This document shows, one piece after another, positions 19,234-28,882 of a stretch of 64,000 nucleotides of DNA. Positions within the stretch are counted from its first letter, which is position 1; each line of letters opens with the position of its first letter. The DNA comes from Janthinobacterium silvisoli (GTDB lineage Bacteria; Pseudomonadota; Gammaproteobacteria; Burkholderiales; Burkholderiaceae_D). The notes under the pieces are model-generated. The model was not told where the DNA came from and searched no databases. It saw only the letters and a program-made list of their open reading frames with translations. The stretch spans positions 124,001 to 188,000 of the forward strand of contig NZ_JACHCL010000001.1 in NCBI RefSeq assembly GCF_014200725.1. The letters run 5' to 3'. Both the position numbers and the translations under genes were made by a program.

Positions 19234-20475
19234 TTAAGTATTAGCAGCCAGCCACGCCACAGCCTGCTCCCCCGCCGCCTTGCCACCGGCCAGGCAGGCG
19301 GTCAGCAGGTAGCCGCCGGTGGGCGCTTCCCAGTCCAGCATTTCGCCGGCCACAAAAACACCGGGCATGGCAGACAGCATGCTGCCGTCCAGGCCTTCGA
19401 AGGCAACGCCACCGGCGCTGCTGATCGCTTCATCGATGGGACGCGGGCGCCTTAGCGTCACGGGCAGCAGCTTGATGGCGCGCGCCAGTTTGGTTTCGTC
19501 GGCAAAGTCGGCCGCGCTCAGGCATTCGCGCAGCAAGCCTGATTTCACGCCCTTGATGCCGAGCCGGCTTTGCAGATGGCTGGACATGGAACGCGCGCCG
19601 CGCGGGCGCGTTACTTCATCGAAGACGCGCTCGCTGCTGAAATCGGGCGCCAGGTCCAGCCAGATGGTGCTGCTGCCTTCCTCTGTGATCTGGTCGCGCA
19701 GGGCTGCCGACAACGCATAAACCAGGCTGCCTTCGACGCCGCCTTCAGTGACCACGAACTGGCCCTGGCGGCGGATGAGCAAGCCGTCCGCATCGCGCGC
19801 CGTGATGGCGACGGTGGTCAAGGGTTCGCCCGCATAACGGATGCTGAAAAACGTGCTCCAGTCCACATCGAAGCCGCAATTGGCCGGCACCAGGGGCGCC
19901 ACTTCCACGCCCTGCGCTTGCAGCAGCGGCACCCAGGCGCCATCGGAACCCAGACGCGCCCAGCTGCCGCCACCGAGCGCCAGGATCACAGCGTCAAACG
20001 CCAGTTGCCGTTCGCCGTCCGGCGTGGCAAACAACAATTCTCCATCGCGCCAGCCCGTCCAGCGGTGGCGCATATGAAACTGCACACCCGCTTCGCGCAA
20101 GCGGTGCAGCCAGGCGCGCAGCAAGGGCGCGGCCTTCATATCGGTCGGGAAAACGCGGTTCGAGGAACCGACGAAGGTGTCCACGCCCAGGCCATGCACC
20201 CAGTCGCGCACTTGCTGCGGGCCGAACTGGTCCAGTGCGGGGCGTAAGCGATGCGACTGTTTGCCATAGCGCGTGACGAACTCCTGATACCCTTCCGCAT
20301 GCGTGATATTCATGCCGCCACGGCCGGCGAGCAGGAATTTGCGGCCGACCGAGGGCATGGCGTCGAACAATTCCACACGCGCGCCGAGGGCAGCAGCCGT
20401 TTGCGCGGCCATCAGGCCGGCAGGGCCGCCGCCGATAATGGCGATATGGGGAGTAACAGGGATGGGAGTAGACAT
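19234..20475 (-). CDS. TIGR03862-type NAD(P)/FAD-dependent flavoprotein
   Basis: A 413-aa HI0933-like flavoprotein. The N-terminus has the FAD-binding fold IIGGGPAGLMAAQTAA, then VGRKFLLAGRGGMNITH, which is diagnostic of this group, and a C-terminal GGVAFEGLD ... GVFVAGEMLDWEAPTGGY segment. Family members are predicted oxidoreductases of unknown substrate. The gene is monocistronic and convergent with the GIN gene, seven bases away. Confidence 0.85.
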   Translation of the reverse strand: MSTPIPVTPHIAIIGGGPAGLMAAQTAAALGARVELFDAMPSVGRKFLLAGRGGMNITHAEGYQEFVTRYGKQSHRLRPALDQFGPQQVRDWVHGLGVDTFVGSSNRVFPTDMKAAPLLRAWLHRLREAGVQFHMRHRWTGWRDGELLFATPDGERQLAFDAVILALGGGSWARLGSDGAWVPLLQAQGVEVAPLVPANCGFDVDWSTFFSIRYAGEPLTTVAITARDADGLLIRRQGQFVVTEGGVEGSLVYALSAALRDQITEEGSSTIWLDLAPDFSSERVFDEVTRPRGARSMSSHLQSRLGIKGVKSGLLRECLSAADFADETKLARAIKLLPVTLRRPRPIDEAISSAGGVAFEGLDGSMLSAMPGVFVAGEMLDWEAPTGGYLLTACLAGGKAAGEQAVAWLAANT

Positions 20476-20642
20476 GGGAGTACTGGCGCAACAGGATGGG
20501 AAACCCCGGCATTTTAGTCGAGATAGGGCTCGCCGATATTGTCAACGCCACAAATTAGTGCATACTGCGCTTTATATCTGGCAATAATCGCCGCAATAAT
20601 CAATTAACAGGCAGCAGTTTCAAATACCGTCAGGAGAACGAT

Positions 20643-20876
20643 ATGGGTGCAGGATACTGGATTTCCCGCTATTTGTTGGCCAGCGGCATTTTATTCATCA
20701 TTTTGGCGGTGGTCGAATACAGCAAGGGCACGACCACCCAGACCGACATTTTGAGCGCGCTGGCCTGGTCGCTGGTGGCCTCGGCCATCTTTATCGGTTC
20801 CAAATACTGGCGCTACCGCAAAGCCGTGGCCTGCGCCATGTGCAGCGGCGACGCGCCCAAGGCCAAATCGCGCTAA
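20643..20876 (+). CDS. Small two-helix membrane protein, unknown
   Basis: A 77-aa protein with two predicted membrane helices (about 5-25 and 38-56) and a basic C-terminus that holds a CAMC pair. AGGAGA lies before the ATG. I do not recognise the family. It is convergent with moaD, eight bases apart. Composition and ribosome binding site support a real gene. Confidence 0.65.
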   Translation: MGAGYWISRYLLASGILFIILAVVEYSKGTTTQTDILSALAWSLVASAIFIGSKYWRYRKAVACAMCSGDAPKAKSR

Positions 20877-20883
20877 AGCCTGG

Positions 20884-21141
20884 TCAGCCGCCTGTCACGG
20901 GCGGGAAAAACGCCACTTCATCGCCATCAAAGACCGGCGTATCCGCGTCGCACATGATTTGCTGATGCGCCATGCGCAGCGCGCGGCCCGGTGCCAGCGC
21001 GCCGGCCCAGTTGCCACCCCGCGCGATCAGCAAGGTCCGCACCTCGCCCACGGTGCGCACCGGCTCGCTCAACTCCAGCACTTCCTGCGCCGTGCCGACC
21101 AGCTCACGCACGCTGGCAAAAAAACGCAGATGGATTTTCAT
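20884..21141 (-). CDS. moaD: Molybdopterin synthase small subunit MoaD
   Basis: An 85-aa ubiquitin-like sulfur carrier. It starts MKIHLRFFASVRELVG and ends FFPPVTGG, with the C-terminal Gly-Gly that is adenylated and thiocarboxylated. With MoaE it inserts the dithiolene sulfurs into molybdopterin. It is third in thrC-moeA-moaD. MoaE is not seen downstream, where transcription meets a convergent gene. Confidence 0.92.
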   Translation of the reverse strand: MKIHLRFFASVRELVGTAQEVLELSEPVRTVGEVRTLLIARGGNWAGALAPGRALRMAHQQIMCDADTPVFDGDEVAFFPPVTGG

Positions 21142-21172
21142 CGTCTTCCTTATCTCTTGCTTATTGCCTTAC

Positions 21173-22399
21173 TTAATACAGCAGCTCATTAAACGGAATA
21201 AAGCGCAGCATGTCGCCGCGCGCGATCGACAAGCCTGGCGTGCAATCGATCAAGCCATCGCCCCACACGGTGGATGTCAGCACGCCCGAACTCTGGTTGC
21301 CAAACAGTTCCAGCGCGCCGTCGCCGTTGATCCTGGCGCGTAAAAACTCATTGCGCCGGTCCGCTTTCAGCCGTTCGAAATTGGCGGCCAAACGATAACT
21401 GCGCGGCGCCACGCTGCCGGCCACGCCTTGCAGGCGCAAGATGAAGGGCCGCACAAACAGCAAAAAGGTGACAAAACTGGAGACAGGGTTGCCCGGCAAG
21501 CCAACAAAGAAGGCCTCGCCCACTTCACCGAAAGCCAGCGGCTTACCCGGCTTGACGGCGATCTGCCACATGTTCAGGCGCCCTTCCGCTTCCACGGCCG
21601 GCTTGATATGGTCTTCCTCGCCGACGGACACGCCGCCCGACGTGATGATCAAATCATTACCCTGGGCGGCCTGGCGCAGCACGGCGCGCGTCGCCTCCAG
21701 GCTGTCGGGCACGATGCCCAGGTCGGTGATCTCGCAACCGAGATTTTCCAGCAAGCCGCGCAAGGTAAAGCGGTTGGAATTGTAGACGGCGCCCGGCGCC
21801 AGAGGCTGGCCCGGCATGGCCAGCTCGTCGCCCGTGAAAAACACGGCCACGCGCAGCTTGCGCAGCACCGGTAACTGGGCCAGGCCGACCGAAGCGGCCA
21901 GGCCCATTTCCTGGCTGCGCAGACGCGTGCCCGGCGCCAGGATAGTCCCACCGGCGCGGATATCTTCGCCCTGGCGGCGTATCCACTCGCCCGCCACCGG
22001 CACGTGATTGACCGTCACCACGCCATCGACGAGGGTGCACTGCTCCTGCATCACCACCGCATCGGCGCCGTCAGGAATCAAGGCGCCCGTAAAAATGCGC
22101 GCCGCCGTGCCCGGCAGCAAAGGGCCACCCACGTGACCGGCGGCGATGCGCTGCGATACGGGCAAGCTGGCCGCGCCGCTGGTGCAATCGCTGGCCCGCA
22201 CGGCATAACCATCCATCTGCGTGTTGTCGCGCTCGGGCACGTTCAGGGTCGACGTCTGCGCCGTGGCCAGCACGCGGCCGTTGGCCTGCAAGGTGTCGAC
22301 ATGTTCCACCGCCGTTACCGGACGCACCGCGTCCAGCATAAAGGCCAGCGCTTCGGCCACGGACAGCATGGGTTTGCGTTCTGCGGGAGCGCTCATCAT
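21173..22399 (-). CDS. moeA: Molybdopterin molybdotransferase MoeA
   Basis: A 408-aa enzyme that inserts molybdate into adenylylated molybdopterin. It shows PERDNTQMDGYAVRASD, the TSGGVSVGEEDHIKPAVE active-site segment and VGLPGNPVSSFV, all typical. The start ATG overlaps the thrC stop (ATGA), so translation is coupled. It lies 31 bases before moaD and belongs to the molybdenum cofactor pathway. Confidence 0.95.
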   Translation of the reverse strand: MMSAPAERKPMLSVAEALAFMLDAVRPVTAVEHVDTLQANGRVLATAQTSTLNVPERDNTQMDGYAVRASDCTSGAASLPVSQRIAAGHVGGPLLPGTAARIFTGALIPDGADAVVMQEQCTLVDGVVTVNHVPVAGEWIRRQGEDIRAGGTILAPGTRLRSQEMGLAASVGLAQLPVLRKLRVAVFFTGDELAMPGQPLAPGAVYNSNRFTLRGLLENLGCEITDLGIVPDSLEATRAVLRQAAQGNDLIITSGGVSVGEEDHIKPAVEAEGRLNMWQIAVKPGKPLAFGEVGEAFFVGLPGNPVSSFVTFLLFVRPFILRLQGVAGSVAPRSYRLAANFERLKADRRNEFLRARINGDGALELFGNQSSGVLTSTVWGDGLIDCTPGLSIARGDMLRFIPFNELLY

Positions 22400-23877
22400 A
22401 AGCCCGTATTTGCGCTGACATAGGCTTTGATTTTTTCCACATCGGTACCCATTACCACAAACTTTTGCGGCAAGTCTTCGATGTTTTCAAAGCCGGCAGG
22501 ACGTTCCGCATCCACGCCCAATGCATCAAGGATGGTTTCATTGAACTTGGCGGCCAGCGCCGTTTCCAGCACGATCATCGGCACATTGGCTTCCAGGTGC
22601 TCGCGCGCCACCTTGATGCCGTCGGCCGTGTGCGTATCGATGGTGATGTCGTAGTCGTCGGCCACGTCGCGGATGGTGTCCAGGCGGTCCTGGTGCGTCG
22701 ACTTGCCCGATTTGAAGCCATATTTGGCGACCAGTTTGAATTCGTCGCCATCGCTGCCCGGTTTGCCAGACAAGTCAAAGCCGCCATGCGTTTCCACTTT
22801 CTGGAACAGCGCTTTGACGCGCTGGCTGTCGCGGCCCACCAGGTCGTAGATGAAGCGCTCGAAGTTCGACGCTTTAGAGATATCCATCGACGGGCTGCTG
22901 GTGTGATAGGTTTCGCTGGACTTGCGCACGCGGTACACGCCCGTGCGGAAAAACTCGTCGAGCACGTCGTTTTCATTGGTGGCGGCAACCAGTTTGGAGA
23001 TCGGTAGTCCCATCATGCGGGCGATATGGCCGGCGCAGATATTGCCGAAGTTACCCGATGGGACCGTGAACGACACTTTCTGTTCATTGCTGGTGGTCGC
23101 CGCCAGATAGCCGCGGAAGTAATACACCACCTGCGCCACGACGCGCGCCCAGTTGATGGAATTGACGGTGCCGATCTTTTGCTGCGCCTTGAACGGCAAA
23201 TCGTTGGACACGGCCTTGACCATGTCCTGGCAATCGTCGAACACGCCTTCGACGGCGATATTGAAGATGTTGGGGTCTTGCAGGCTGAACATCTGCGCCG
23301 TCTGGAACGCGCTCATCTTCTTGTGCGGCGACAGCATGAACACGCGGATGCCTTTTTTACCACGCATGGCGTATTCGGCCGCGCTGCCCGTATCGCCCGA
23401 GGTGGCGCCAAAGATATTGAGTTCAGCCTTGTGCTTGGCCAGCGTGTATTCAAACAGATTGCCCAGCAACTGCATCGCCATGTCCTTGAAGGCCAGGGTC
23501 GGGCCATTCGACAGCGCCTGCAGGATCAGGGTGGTCTGGCCACCCTTGACGACGTTTTGCTCCAGCACGCGCAGCGGCGTGATATCGGCCGCGCTGTCGC
23601 CGGCGCGCGCATTTTTGTAGACAGCCTTGGTATAGGTCTTTGCCGTCAGCGCCTTTAAGTCCGCCGCCGGGATATCGGTGGCGAACTTCTTGAGAATCTC
23701 GTAGGCCAGGTCGGCATACGACAATTTGCGCCAGGCATCGAGCTCGGCGCCGCTGACTTGCGGGTAGTGTTCAGGGAGGTACAGTCCGCCATCGGGGGCC
23801 AGGCCGCCCAAAAGGATGTCGGAAAATTGTTGCGGATTCGATGGCGCTGTTTCAGCGCGGGTAGACACATATTGCAT
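22396..23877 (-). CDS. thrC: Threonine synthase
   Basis: A 493-aa PLP enzyme that converts O-phosphohomoserine to threonine. The N-terminal STRAETAPSNPQQFSDILLGG, the PLP-lysine segment NGPTLAFKDMAMQLLG and GATSGDTGSAAEYAM are clear. I chose the ATG at 23877, which gives the usual MQYVSTR start; longer in-frame extensions look non-coding. It is coupled to moeA. The homoserine dehydrogenase gene, often upstream, is absent here. Confidence 0.95.
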   Translation of the reverse strand: MQYVSTRAETAPSNPQQFSDILLGGLAPDGGLYLPEHYPQVSGAELDAWRKLSYADLAYEILKKFATDIPAADLKALTAKTYTKAVYKNARAGDSAADITPLRVLEQNVVKGGQTTLILQALSNGPTLAFKDMAMQLLGNLFEYTLAKHKAELNIFGATSGDTGSAAEYAMRGKKGIRVFMLSPHKKMSAFQTAQMFSLQDPNIFNIAVEGVFDDCQDMVKAVSNDLPFKAQQKIGTVNSINWARVVAQVVYYFRGYLAATTSNEQKVSFTVPSGNFGNICAGHIARMMGLPISKLVAATNENDVLDEFFRTGVYRVRKSSETYHTSSPSMDISKASNFERFIYDLVGRDSQRVKALFQKVETHGGFDLSGKPGSDGDEFKLVAKYGFKSGKSTHQDRLDTIRDVADDYDITIDTHTADGIKVAREHLEANVPMIVLETALAAKFNETILDALGVDAERPAGFENIEDLPQKFVVMGTDVEKIKAYVSANTGL

Positions 23878-24027
23878 AAAATTGTGGGGTCCAGGTGAGC
23901 TGAGGGCGGTTATCATGAATGCAAACGAGCCAATATTATAGTGCGGTCGCACGCGCAAGGCGAATTTGCCCGCAGCGCCAGTATGCCATGGCACACCGCC
24001 CAGCCAACAACGATGAATGGACCGCCC

Positions 24028-24768
24028 ATGTCGCTCAGTAAAAAACCGTACCTGCAAAGCGCCGCCCTGCGCCCGGACGCCGTGATCGACCTGGAACACT
24101 ATCCGTTCACGATACCGGCCATCCGCGATTTTGTGCAAATGGATTTCCACCCTGACGTGACTTTTTTTGTGGGAGAAAACGGCAGCGGCAAGTCGACCAT
24201 GCTCGAAGCGCTGGCGGTGGCGCTGGGCTTTGGCAAGGATGGCGGCACGCGCAACGTGCGCATCACCGAACAATCAGACCGCGAATCGGGCTTGCACGCC
24301 CATCTGCGCCTGAGCAAAAGCTATAAAAAACCCGACGACAGCTACTTCCTGCGCGCCGAAAGTTTTTTCAATGTGGCCACCTATATGGATACCATGCCCG
24401 CTTACCTGGGCAGCTACGGCGGCAAATCGCTGCACGCGCAGTCGCACGGCGAAGCCTTTATGGCCACCTTGCTCAATAAACTGCAGGGAAAAGGCTTGTA
24501 CCTGCTGGACGAACCGGAAGCAGCCCTGTCACCGAGCCGTCAGATGGCCGCCCTATCGGTAATCCACCAGTTGGTGCAGGACGACTCGCAACTGATCATC
24601 GCCACTCACTCACCGATACTGCTAGCCTACCCAAACGCCAAGATCCTGATGTTCACCGGTGGCGGCATTCACGAAGTGGCGTATGAAGACACGGAACACT
24701 ACGCCGTGACGAAGGATTTCCTGAACAACTACCCGAGGAGGCTGGAGCAGTTATTTGAAGAGGATTAA
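24028..24768 (+). CDS. AAA family ATPase (COG3910-like)
   Basis: A protein of about 246 aa with an ABC-type ATPase core: Walker A GENGSGKSTMLEAL, a serine-rich signature region, Walker B GLYLLDEPEAALSP and the H-loop IIATHSPILLAYPNA. It lacks membrane segments and a partner permease, so it is probably a soluble RecF/SMC-like ATPase of unknown role. The start is uncertain: the ATG at 24028 is used, while 24013 is also possible, and neither has a strong ribosome binding site. Confidence 0.8.
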   Translation: MSLSKKPYLQSAALRPDAVIDLEHYPFTIPAIRDFVQMDFHPDVTFFVGENGSGKSTMLEALAVALGFGKDGGTRNVRITEQSDRESGLHAHLRLSKSYKKPDDSYFLRAESFFNVATYMDTMPAYLGSYGGKSLHAQSHGEAFMATLLNKLQGKGLYLLDEPEAALSPSRQMAALSVIHQLVQDDSQLIIATHSPILLAYPNAKILMFTGGGIHEVAYEDTEHYAVTKDFLNNYPRRLEQLFEED

Positions 24769-24875
24769 TTTTATTAAAAATATCGCACTTATTTTGGTTT
24801 TCCCGTAGTCCACGGAACGCCACGAAGGCGCGAGAAACCGTAGCGAGCAAGCCCAATATCGTGTTGAGTAGCGCA

Positions 24876-24893
24876 GCCGTACTGAGGTACGGC
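24876..24893. repeat. Short palindrome in a possible dispersed intergenic element
   Basis: GCCGTAC (24876-24882) pairs with GTACGGC (24887-24893) around a TGAG loop, inside a GC-rich stretch (about 24800-24940) with further GCGCAGC and GCTGCGC inverted segments. It resembles a REP-type palindrome between convergent genes. Only one copy is in view, so repeat status is inference. Confidence 0.35.
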
Positions 24894-24944
24894 GAGCAAC
24901 GCCGACGCGAGAGTGGGCTGCGCAGTAGGTTTATCGCGTCGCCA

Positions 24945-26345
24945 TCAGCAAGCGGCGTGGTTCACGGTGATAACGTGGACTGCCAGCCCACCCAGCGACG
25001 TTTCCTTGTACTTATCCTGCATGTCCGCGCCCGTCTGGCGCATGGTTTCGATCACTTCGTCCAGGCTGACGAAATGCGTGCCGTCGCCGTTCAACGCCAG
25101 CGACGCGGCGGTGATGGCTTTCACGGCGCCCATGCCGTTGCGCTCGATACAGGGAATTTGTACCAGGCCGCCAATCGGGTCGCAGGTCATGCCCAGGTGG
25201 TGCTCGATGCCGATTTCAGCCGCATTTTCTATCTGTTCATTCGTGCCGCCCAGCGCTGCCACCAAACCAGCAGCAGCCATCGCGCAAGCGACGCCGACTT
25301 CGCCCTGGCAACCCACTTCGGCGCCCGAGATCGAGGCATTGCGCTTGCATAGCATGCCGATGGCGGCGGCGGTCAGCATGAAACGGCGCACGCCGCCGAC
25401 CGGATCGCTGGGGCGGCAATCCTGGGCGTAGTAGCGCAGCACGGCCGGGATAATGCCGGCGGCGCCGTTGGTGGGCGCCGTCACCACGCGGCCGCCGGCT
25501 GCGTTTTCCTCATTGACGGCCATCGCATACAGGCTGACCAGGTGCACGGCGTCGTGCGGCAAATCGTTGGCGCGGTTGTCCGACGCTTTCGCATCCTGCG
25601 CCTGGCGCCACAGCTTGGCCGCGCGCCGCTTGACGTTCAAGCCGCCAGGCAGATTACCCGTCGTTTCCAGGCCATGTGCGATACAGTCGCGCATCACGTG
25701 CCAGATGCGGTCCAGGCCTTCATTCAACTCATCATCGCTGCGCTTGACGTTTTCATTCGCGCGCAGCATTTCCGGAATCGACAAGCCGCTCACACGGCCG
25801 TGTTCCAGCAACTGCTCCATCGTGTCAAACGGGAAAACCACGCGGGCGGCAGCCGCCGATTCGACGGCAGCTTCGGCTTGCGCTTCACCCGCTTCGCGGA
25901 TAAAACCGCCGCCGATCGAGTAATAGACTTTATCAATACGGCTGCCATCGCGCAGCTTCAGGGTAAAGCGCATGCCATTCGGATGCTCGGGCAGCGATTC
26001 ACTCTTGAACCATACCAGGCCGGTGGCAGCCGTGAAGGGCACGGCATGCACGCCCAGCAGCGCGATTGAGCCTGCCGTCTCGATGGCGGCCAGCTTGCTG
26101 TCCACTTCATCGGGCGGCACGCCTTGCGGCGTTTCGCCCATCAAGCCCAGGATCACGGCCTTGTCGGTCGCGTGGCCCACGCCCGTCAGCGCCAGCGAGC
26201 CATACAGGGCCGCTTCCACGCCCACCACGTCATCCAATGGACCGTATTCGACCAGGAAACGCCGCGCCGCCACCATCGGCCCCACGGTATGGGAACTCGA
26301 CGGCCCGATGCCAATCTTGAAAAGGTCAAATACGCTCATGTCCAT
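24945..26345 (-). CDS. sdaA: L-serine ammonia-lyase (single-chain, iron-sulfur type)
   Basis: A 466-aa enzyme that deaminates L-serine to pyruvate. The N-terminal beta domain has GIGPSSSHTVGPM and the alpha domain has NGAAGIIPAVL. Cluster-ligand cysteines are expected in the ALGGTNEQIENAAEIG and GMTCDPIGGLVQIPCIERN regions. Length is typical. The start is MDMSVFDLFK; an ATG six bases later is possible. It lies downstream of the threonine-degradation genes, so glycine, serine and threonine catabolism are grouped. Confidence 0.95.
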   Translation of the reverse strand: MDMSVFDLFKIGIGPSSSHTVGPMVAARRFLVEYGPLDDVVGVEAALYGSLALTGVGHATDKAVILGLMGETPQGVPPDEVDSKLAAIETAGSIALLGVHAVPFTAATGLVWFKSESLPEHPNGMRFTLKLRDGSRIDKVYYSIGGGFIREAGEAQAEAAVESAAAARVVFPFDTMEQLLEHGRVSGLSIPEMLRANENVKRSDDELNEGLDRIWHVMRDCIAHGLETTGNLPGGLNVKRRAAKLWRQAQDAKASDNRANDLPHDAVHLVSLYAMAVNEENAAGGRVVTAPTNGAAGIIPAVLRYYAQDCRPSDPVGGVRRFMLTAAAIGMLCKRNASISGAEVGCQGEVGVACAMAAAGLVAALGGTNEQIENAAEIGIEHHLGMTCDPIGGLVQIPCIERNGMGAVKAITAASLALNGDGTHFVSLDEVIETMRQTGADMQDKYKETSLGGLAVHVITVNHAAC

Positions 26346-26400
26346 CAGGAAGTCTCTTTATATTGGTATGTTTTAGATATTACGATTGCTTGTTCGTGCT

Positions 26401-27366
26401 TCAGGCGGCTTGCACCGACTGGCCCGCGTCCACATTGGCCAGCATGTCGGTAACCATTTGCTCGACGCCGATCTGCGCCTTCCAGCCCCAGTCTGCGTGG
26501 GCACGGCTGTCGTCCAGGCTTTGCGGCCAGCTGTTGGCGATGGCCTGGCGGCTGTCCGGCTTGTAGCTGATCTTGAAGTCAGGGACCATGTGCACGATGG
26601 CCTTGGCCAGTTGCTCGGGGTTGAACGAGACGCCAGCCACGTTGTACGACGAGCGGATCTTGATCTGCGAGGCAGGAGCGTCCATCAGTTCGATGGTGGC
26701 GCGGATCGCGTCTGGCATGTAGATCATCGGCAGGGTCGTGGTCGCATCCAGGAAGCAGTCATAGCGTTCGCCGCGCAGGGCTGCGTGGAAAATCGCGATG
26801 GCGTAGTCAGTGGTGCCGCCGCCTGGAGGCGATTTGTAGCTGATGATGCCTGGGTAGCGGATGCTGCGCACGTCCACGCCATACTTGTTGAAGTAGTATT
26901 CGCACAGGCGCTCGCCAGCCAGTTTGCTGATGCCGTACATCGAGGTCGGGTCCATCACCGTCATTTGCGGCGTGTTTTCCTGTGGTGTGTTCGGGCCGAA
27001 GGCGGCGATCGACGAAGGCCAGAAGATGCGCAATGGCTTGCCTGCTTCACCGCGCTCGCGCGCCAGTTCCAGGATATTGAGCAAGCCATCCATGTTCAGG
27101 CTCCAGGCCTTCAATGGCGCTGCTTCACCGGTGGCCGACAGCATCGCCGCCAGTTGGTACACCTGGGTGATGTTTTCGTCGGCGACGATCTTCGCCAGGC
27201 CGTTCTTGTCCAGCACGTTCAACTGCGCGTAGCGCTTGGCCTGGTACAGATTATTCGTGCCGATGTCGCTGGCGATGACATTGTCCGCGCCATGCTGCAG
27301 CGCCAGCGCGCCGACCAGCTCACTACCGATTTGGCCGTTTGCGCCTATAACTAAAATGCGTTCCAT
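26401..27366 (-). CDS. L-threonine 3-dehydrogenase, SDR (epimerase-like) type
   Basis: A 321-aa extended short-chain dehydrogenase. It has a NAD-binding GANGQIGSEL, the active-site Tyr-Lys pair in DPTSMYGISKLAGE and RYPGIISYKSPPGGGTTDYA, which is characteristic of SDR-type threonine dehydrogenases. It oxidises threonine to 2-amino-3-ketobutyrate, which the adjacent kbl product cleaves. It lies 22 bases after kbl. It differs from the zinc-dependent E. coli Tdh. Confidence 0.9.
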   Translation of the reverse strand: MERILVIGANGQIGSELVGALALQHGADNVIASDIGTNNLYQAKRYAQLNVLDKNGLAKIVADENITQVYQLAAMLSATGEAAPLKAWSLNMDGLLNILELARERGEAGKPLRIFWPSSIAAFGPNTPQENTPQMTVMDPTSMYGISKLAGERLCEYYFNKYGVDVRSIRYPGIISYKSPPGGGTTDYAIAIFHAALRGERYDCFLDATTTLPMIYMPDAIRATIELMDAPASQIKIRSSYNVAGVSFNPEQLAKAIVHMVPDFKISYKPDSRQAIANSWPQSLDDSRAHADWGWKAQIGVEQMVTDMLANVDAGQSVQAA

Positions 27367-27388
27367 GTTCTTCTTGTCCTGATTACTT

Positions 27389-28618
27389 TTATTGATTAAT
27401 CGTTGTTTCTGTCTTCAGCAGGCCCAGTTCCTTGCCAGCCTGTTCAAACGCGGCCAGCACCTTGACCAGCTGTTCGCGGGTGTGGGCAGCCGACAGCTGC
27501 ACGCGCACGCGGGCCTGGCCCATCGGCACGACCGGGTAGAAGAAACCGGTGACCAGCACGCCCAGCTCATACAGGCGGGCGGCGAACTTTTGCGCTACCG
27601 GCGCGTCAAACAGCATCACCGGCACCACCGGGTGTGTGCCCGGCTTGATGGTGAAGCCGATGCGCTCGATTTCGCTGCGGAAGAAGGCCGTGTTTTCATG
27701 CAGGCGGTCGCGCAGTTCGGTCGACTTGGCCAGGCGTTCCAGCACCGACAGCGAAGCGCCGGCGATCGATGGCGCCAGGGTGTTCGAGAACAGATAAGGA
27801 CGCGATTTCTGGCGCAGGGTGTCGATGACTTCCTTGCGGGCGGAGGTAAAGCCGCCCATCGCGCCGCCCAGGGCCTTGCCCAGGGTGCCCGTGATGATGT
27901 CGATACGGCCGATCACATTGTGGTGTTCGTGCGTGCCGCGGCCCGTTGCGCCCATGAAGCCGGAAGCGTGGCATTCATCGATCATTACCAGCGCGCCGTA
28001 TTGGTCGGCCAGGTCGCAGATCTTGTCGAGTTGGGCGATGGTGCCATCCATCGAGAACACGCCGTCCGTGACGATGACTTTATGGCGCTTGCCGGCAGCG
28101 ATGGCCGCTTGCAGCTGCACTTCCAGGTCGGCCATGTCATTGTGGGCGTAGCGATAGCGGCCAGCCTTGCACAGGCGGATGCCGTCGATGATCGATGCGT
28201 GGTTCAGCGCGTCGGAAATGATGGCGTCGTTTTCATCGAACAGCGGCTCGAACACGCCGCCGTTGGCGTCAAAGGCAGCTGCGTACAAGATCGTGTCTTC
28301 CGTACCGAGAAAAGCGGAGATGGCTTGTTCCAGTTCCTTGTGCACGGTTTGCGTGCCGCAGATGAAACGCACGGATGACAAACCATAACCGTATTTTTCA
28401 GTGGCGGCAATCGACGCCTGCTGCGTTTGCACGTCGCCGGACAGGCCCAGGTAGTTATTGGCACACATATTGATCAGGGTGCGGCCATCGTCGCACACCA
28501 CTTCAGCGCCCTGGCGCGAGGCGATCACGCGCTCAGGCTTGTACAAGCCTTGCTGGCGCAATTGATCGAGGTTCTGTTGCAGACCGCTGAAAAAGGTGTT
28601 CTTCGCTTGCTCGCTCAT
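27389..28618 (-). CDS. kbl: Glycine C-acetyltransferase (2-amino-3-ketobutyrate CoA ligase)
   Basis: A 409-aa alpha-oxoamine synthase with PLP. It shows CANNYLGLSG, DALNHASIIDGIRLC, the VIDECHASGFMG loop with the PLP-contacting histidine, and GTLGKALGGAMGGF with the Schiff-base lysine. It splits 2-amino-3-ketobutyrate to glycine and acetyl-CoA. AAGGA precedes the ATG. It is first of the threonine-degradation pair and divergent from an XRE-cupin regulator. Confidence 0.95.
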   Translation of the reverse strand: MSEQAKNTFFSGLQQNLDQLRQQGLYKPERVIASRQGAEVVCDDGRTLINMCANNYLGLSGDVQTQQASIAATEKYGYGLSSVRFICGTQTVHKELEQAISAFLGTEDTILYAAAFDANGGVFEPLFDENDAIISDALNHASIIDGIRLCKAGRYRYAHNDMADLEVQLQAAIAAGKRHKVIVTDGVFSMDGTIAQLDKICDLADQYGALVMIDECHASGFMGATGRGTHEHHNVIGRIDIITGTLGKALGGAMGGFTSARKEVIDTLRQKSRPYLFSNTLAPSIAGASLSVLERLAKSTELRDRLHENTAFFRSEIERIGFTIKPGTHPVVPVMLFDAPVAQKFAARLYELGVLVTGFFYPVVPMGQARVRVQLSAAHTREQLVKVLAAFEQAGKELGLLKTETTINQ

Positions 28619-28808
28619 GTTGATCCTTTGATCTCTTTGATTTCAATATGCCGCTGCCGGCACGCTTGTATGCTGAATGGCTTTAATTAAATGAATAACA
28701 AGCCGAAAAATAGACAAAATGCAAAGTCCGCCGCTTGACCGGCCCTCGCTGTATGCTGTACCGTGAAGCGCTGTTCGAAGTCTACACGTTTCCGTGATTT
28801 TCTTCTGA

Positions 28809-28844
28809 ATCCACTATTTCGAACTAAAATTCAATATAGTGGAT
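28809..28844. promoter_or_regulatory. Inverted repeat, candidate operator between kbl and the XRE-cupin regulator
   Basis: ATCCACTAT (28809-28817) and ATAGTGGAT (28836-28844) form a perfect 9-bp inverted repeat with an 18-bp A/T-rich spacer. It lies 39 bases before the regulator start and about 190 bases before kbl. It is well placed for autoregulation and control of threonine degradation. Binding is not shown. Confidence 0.55.
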
Positions 28845-28882
28845 ATTACCCAAGCCTATTGAACTTTGCAAGCCAACTACCG

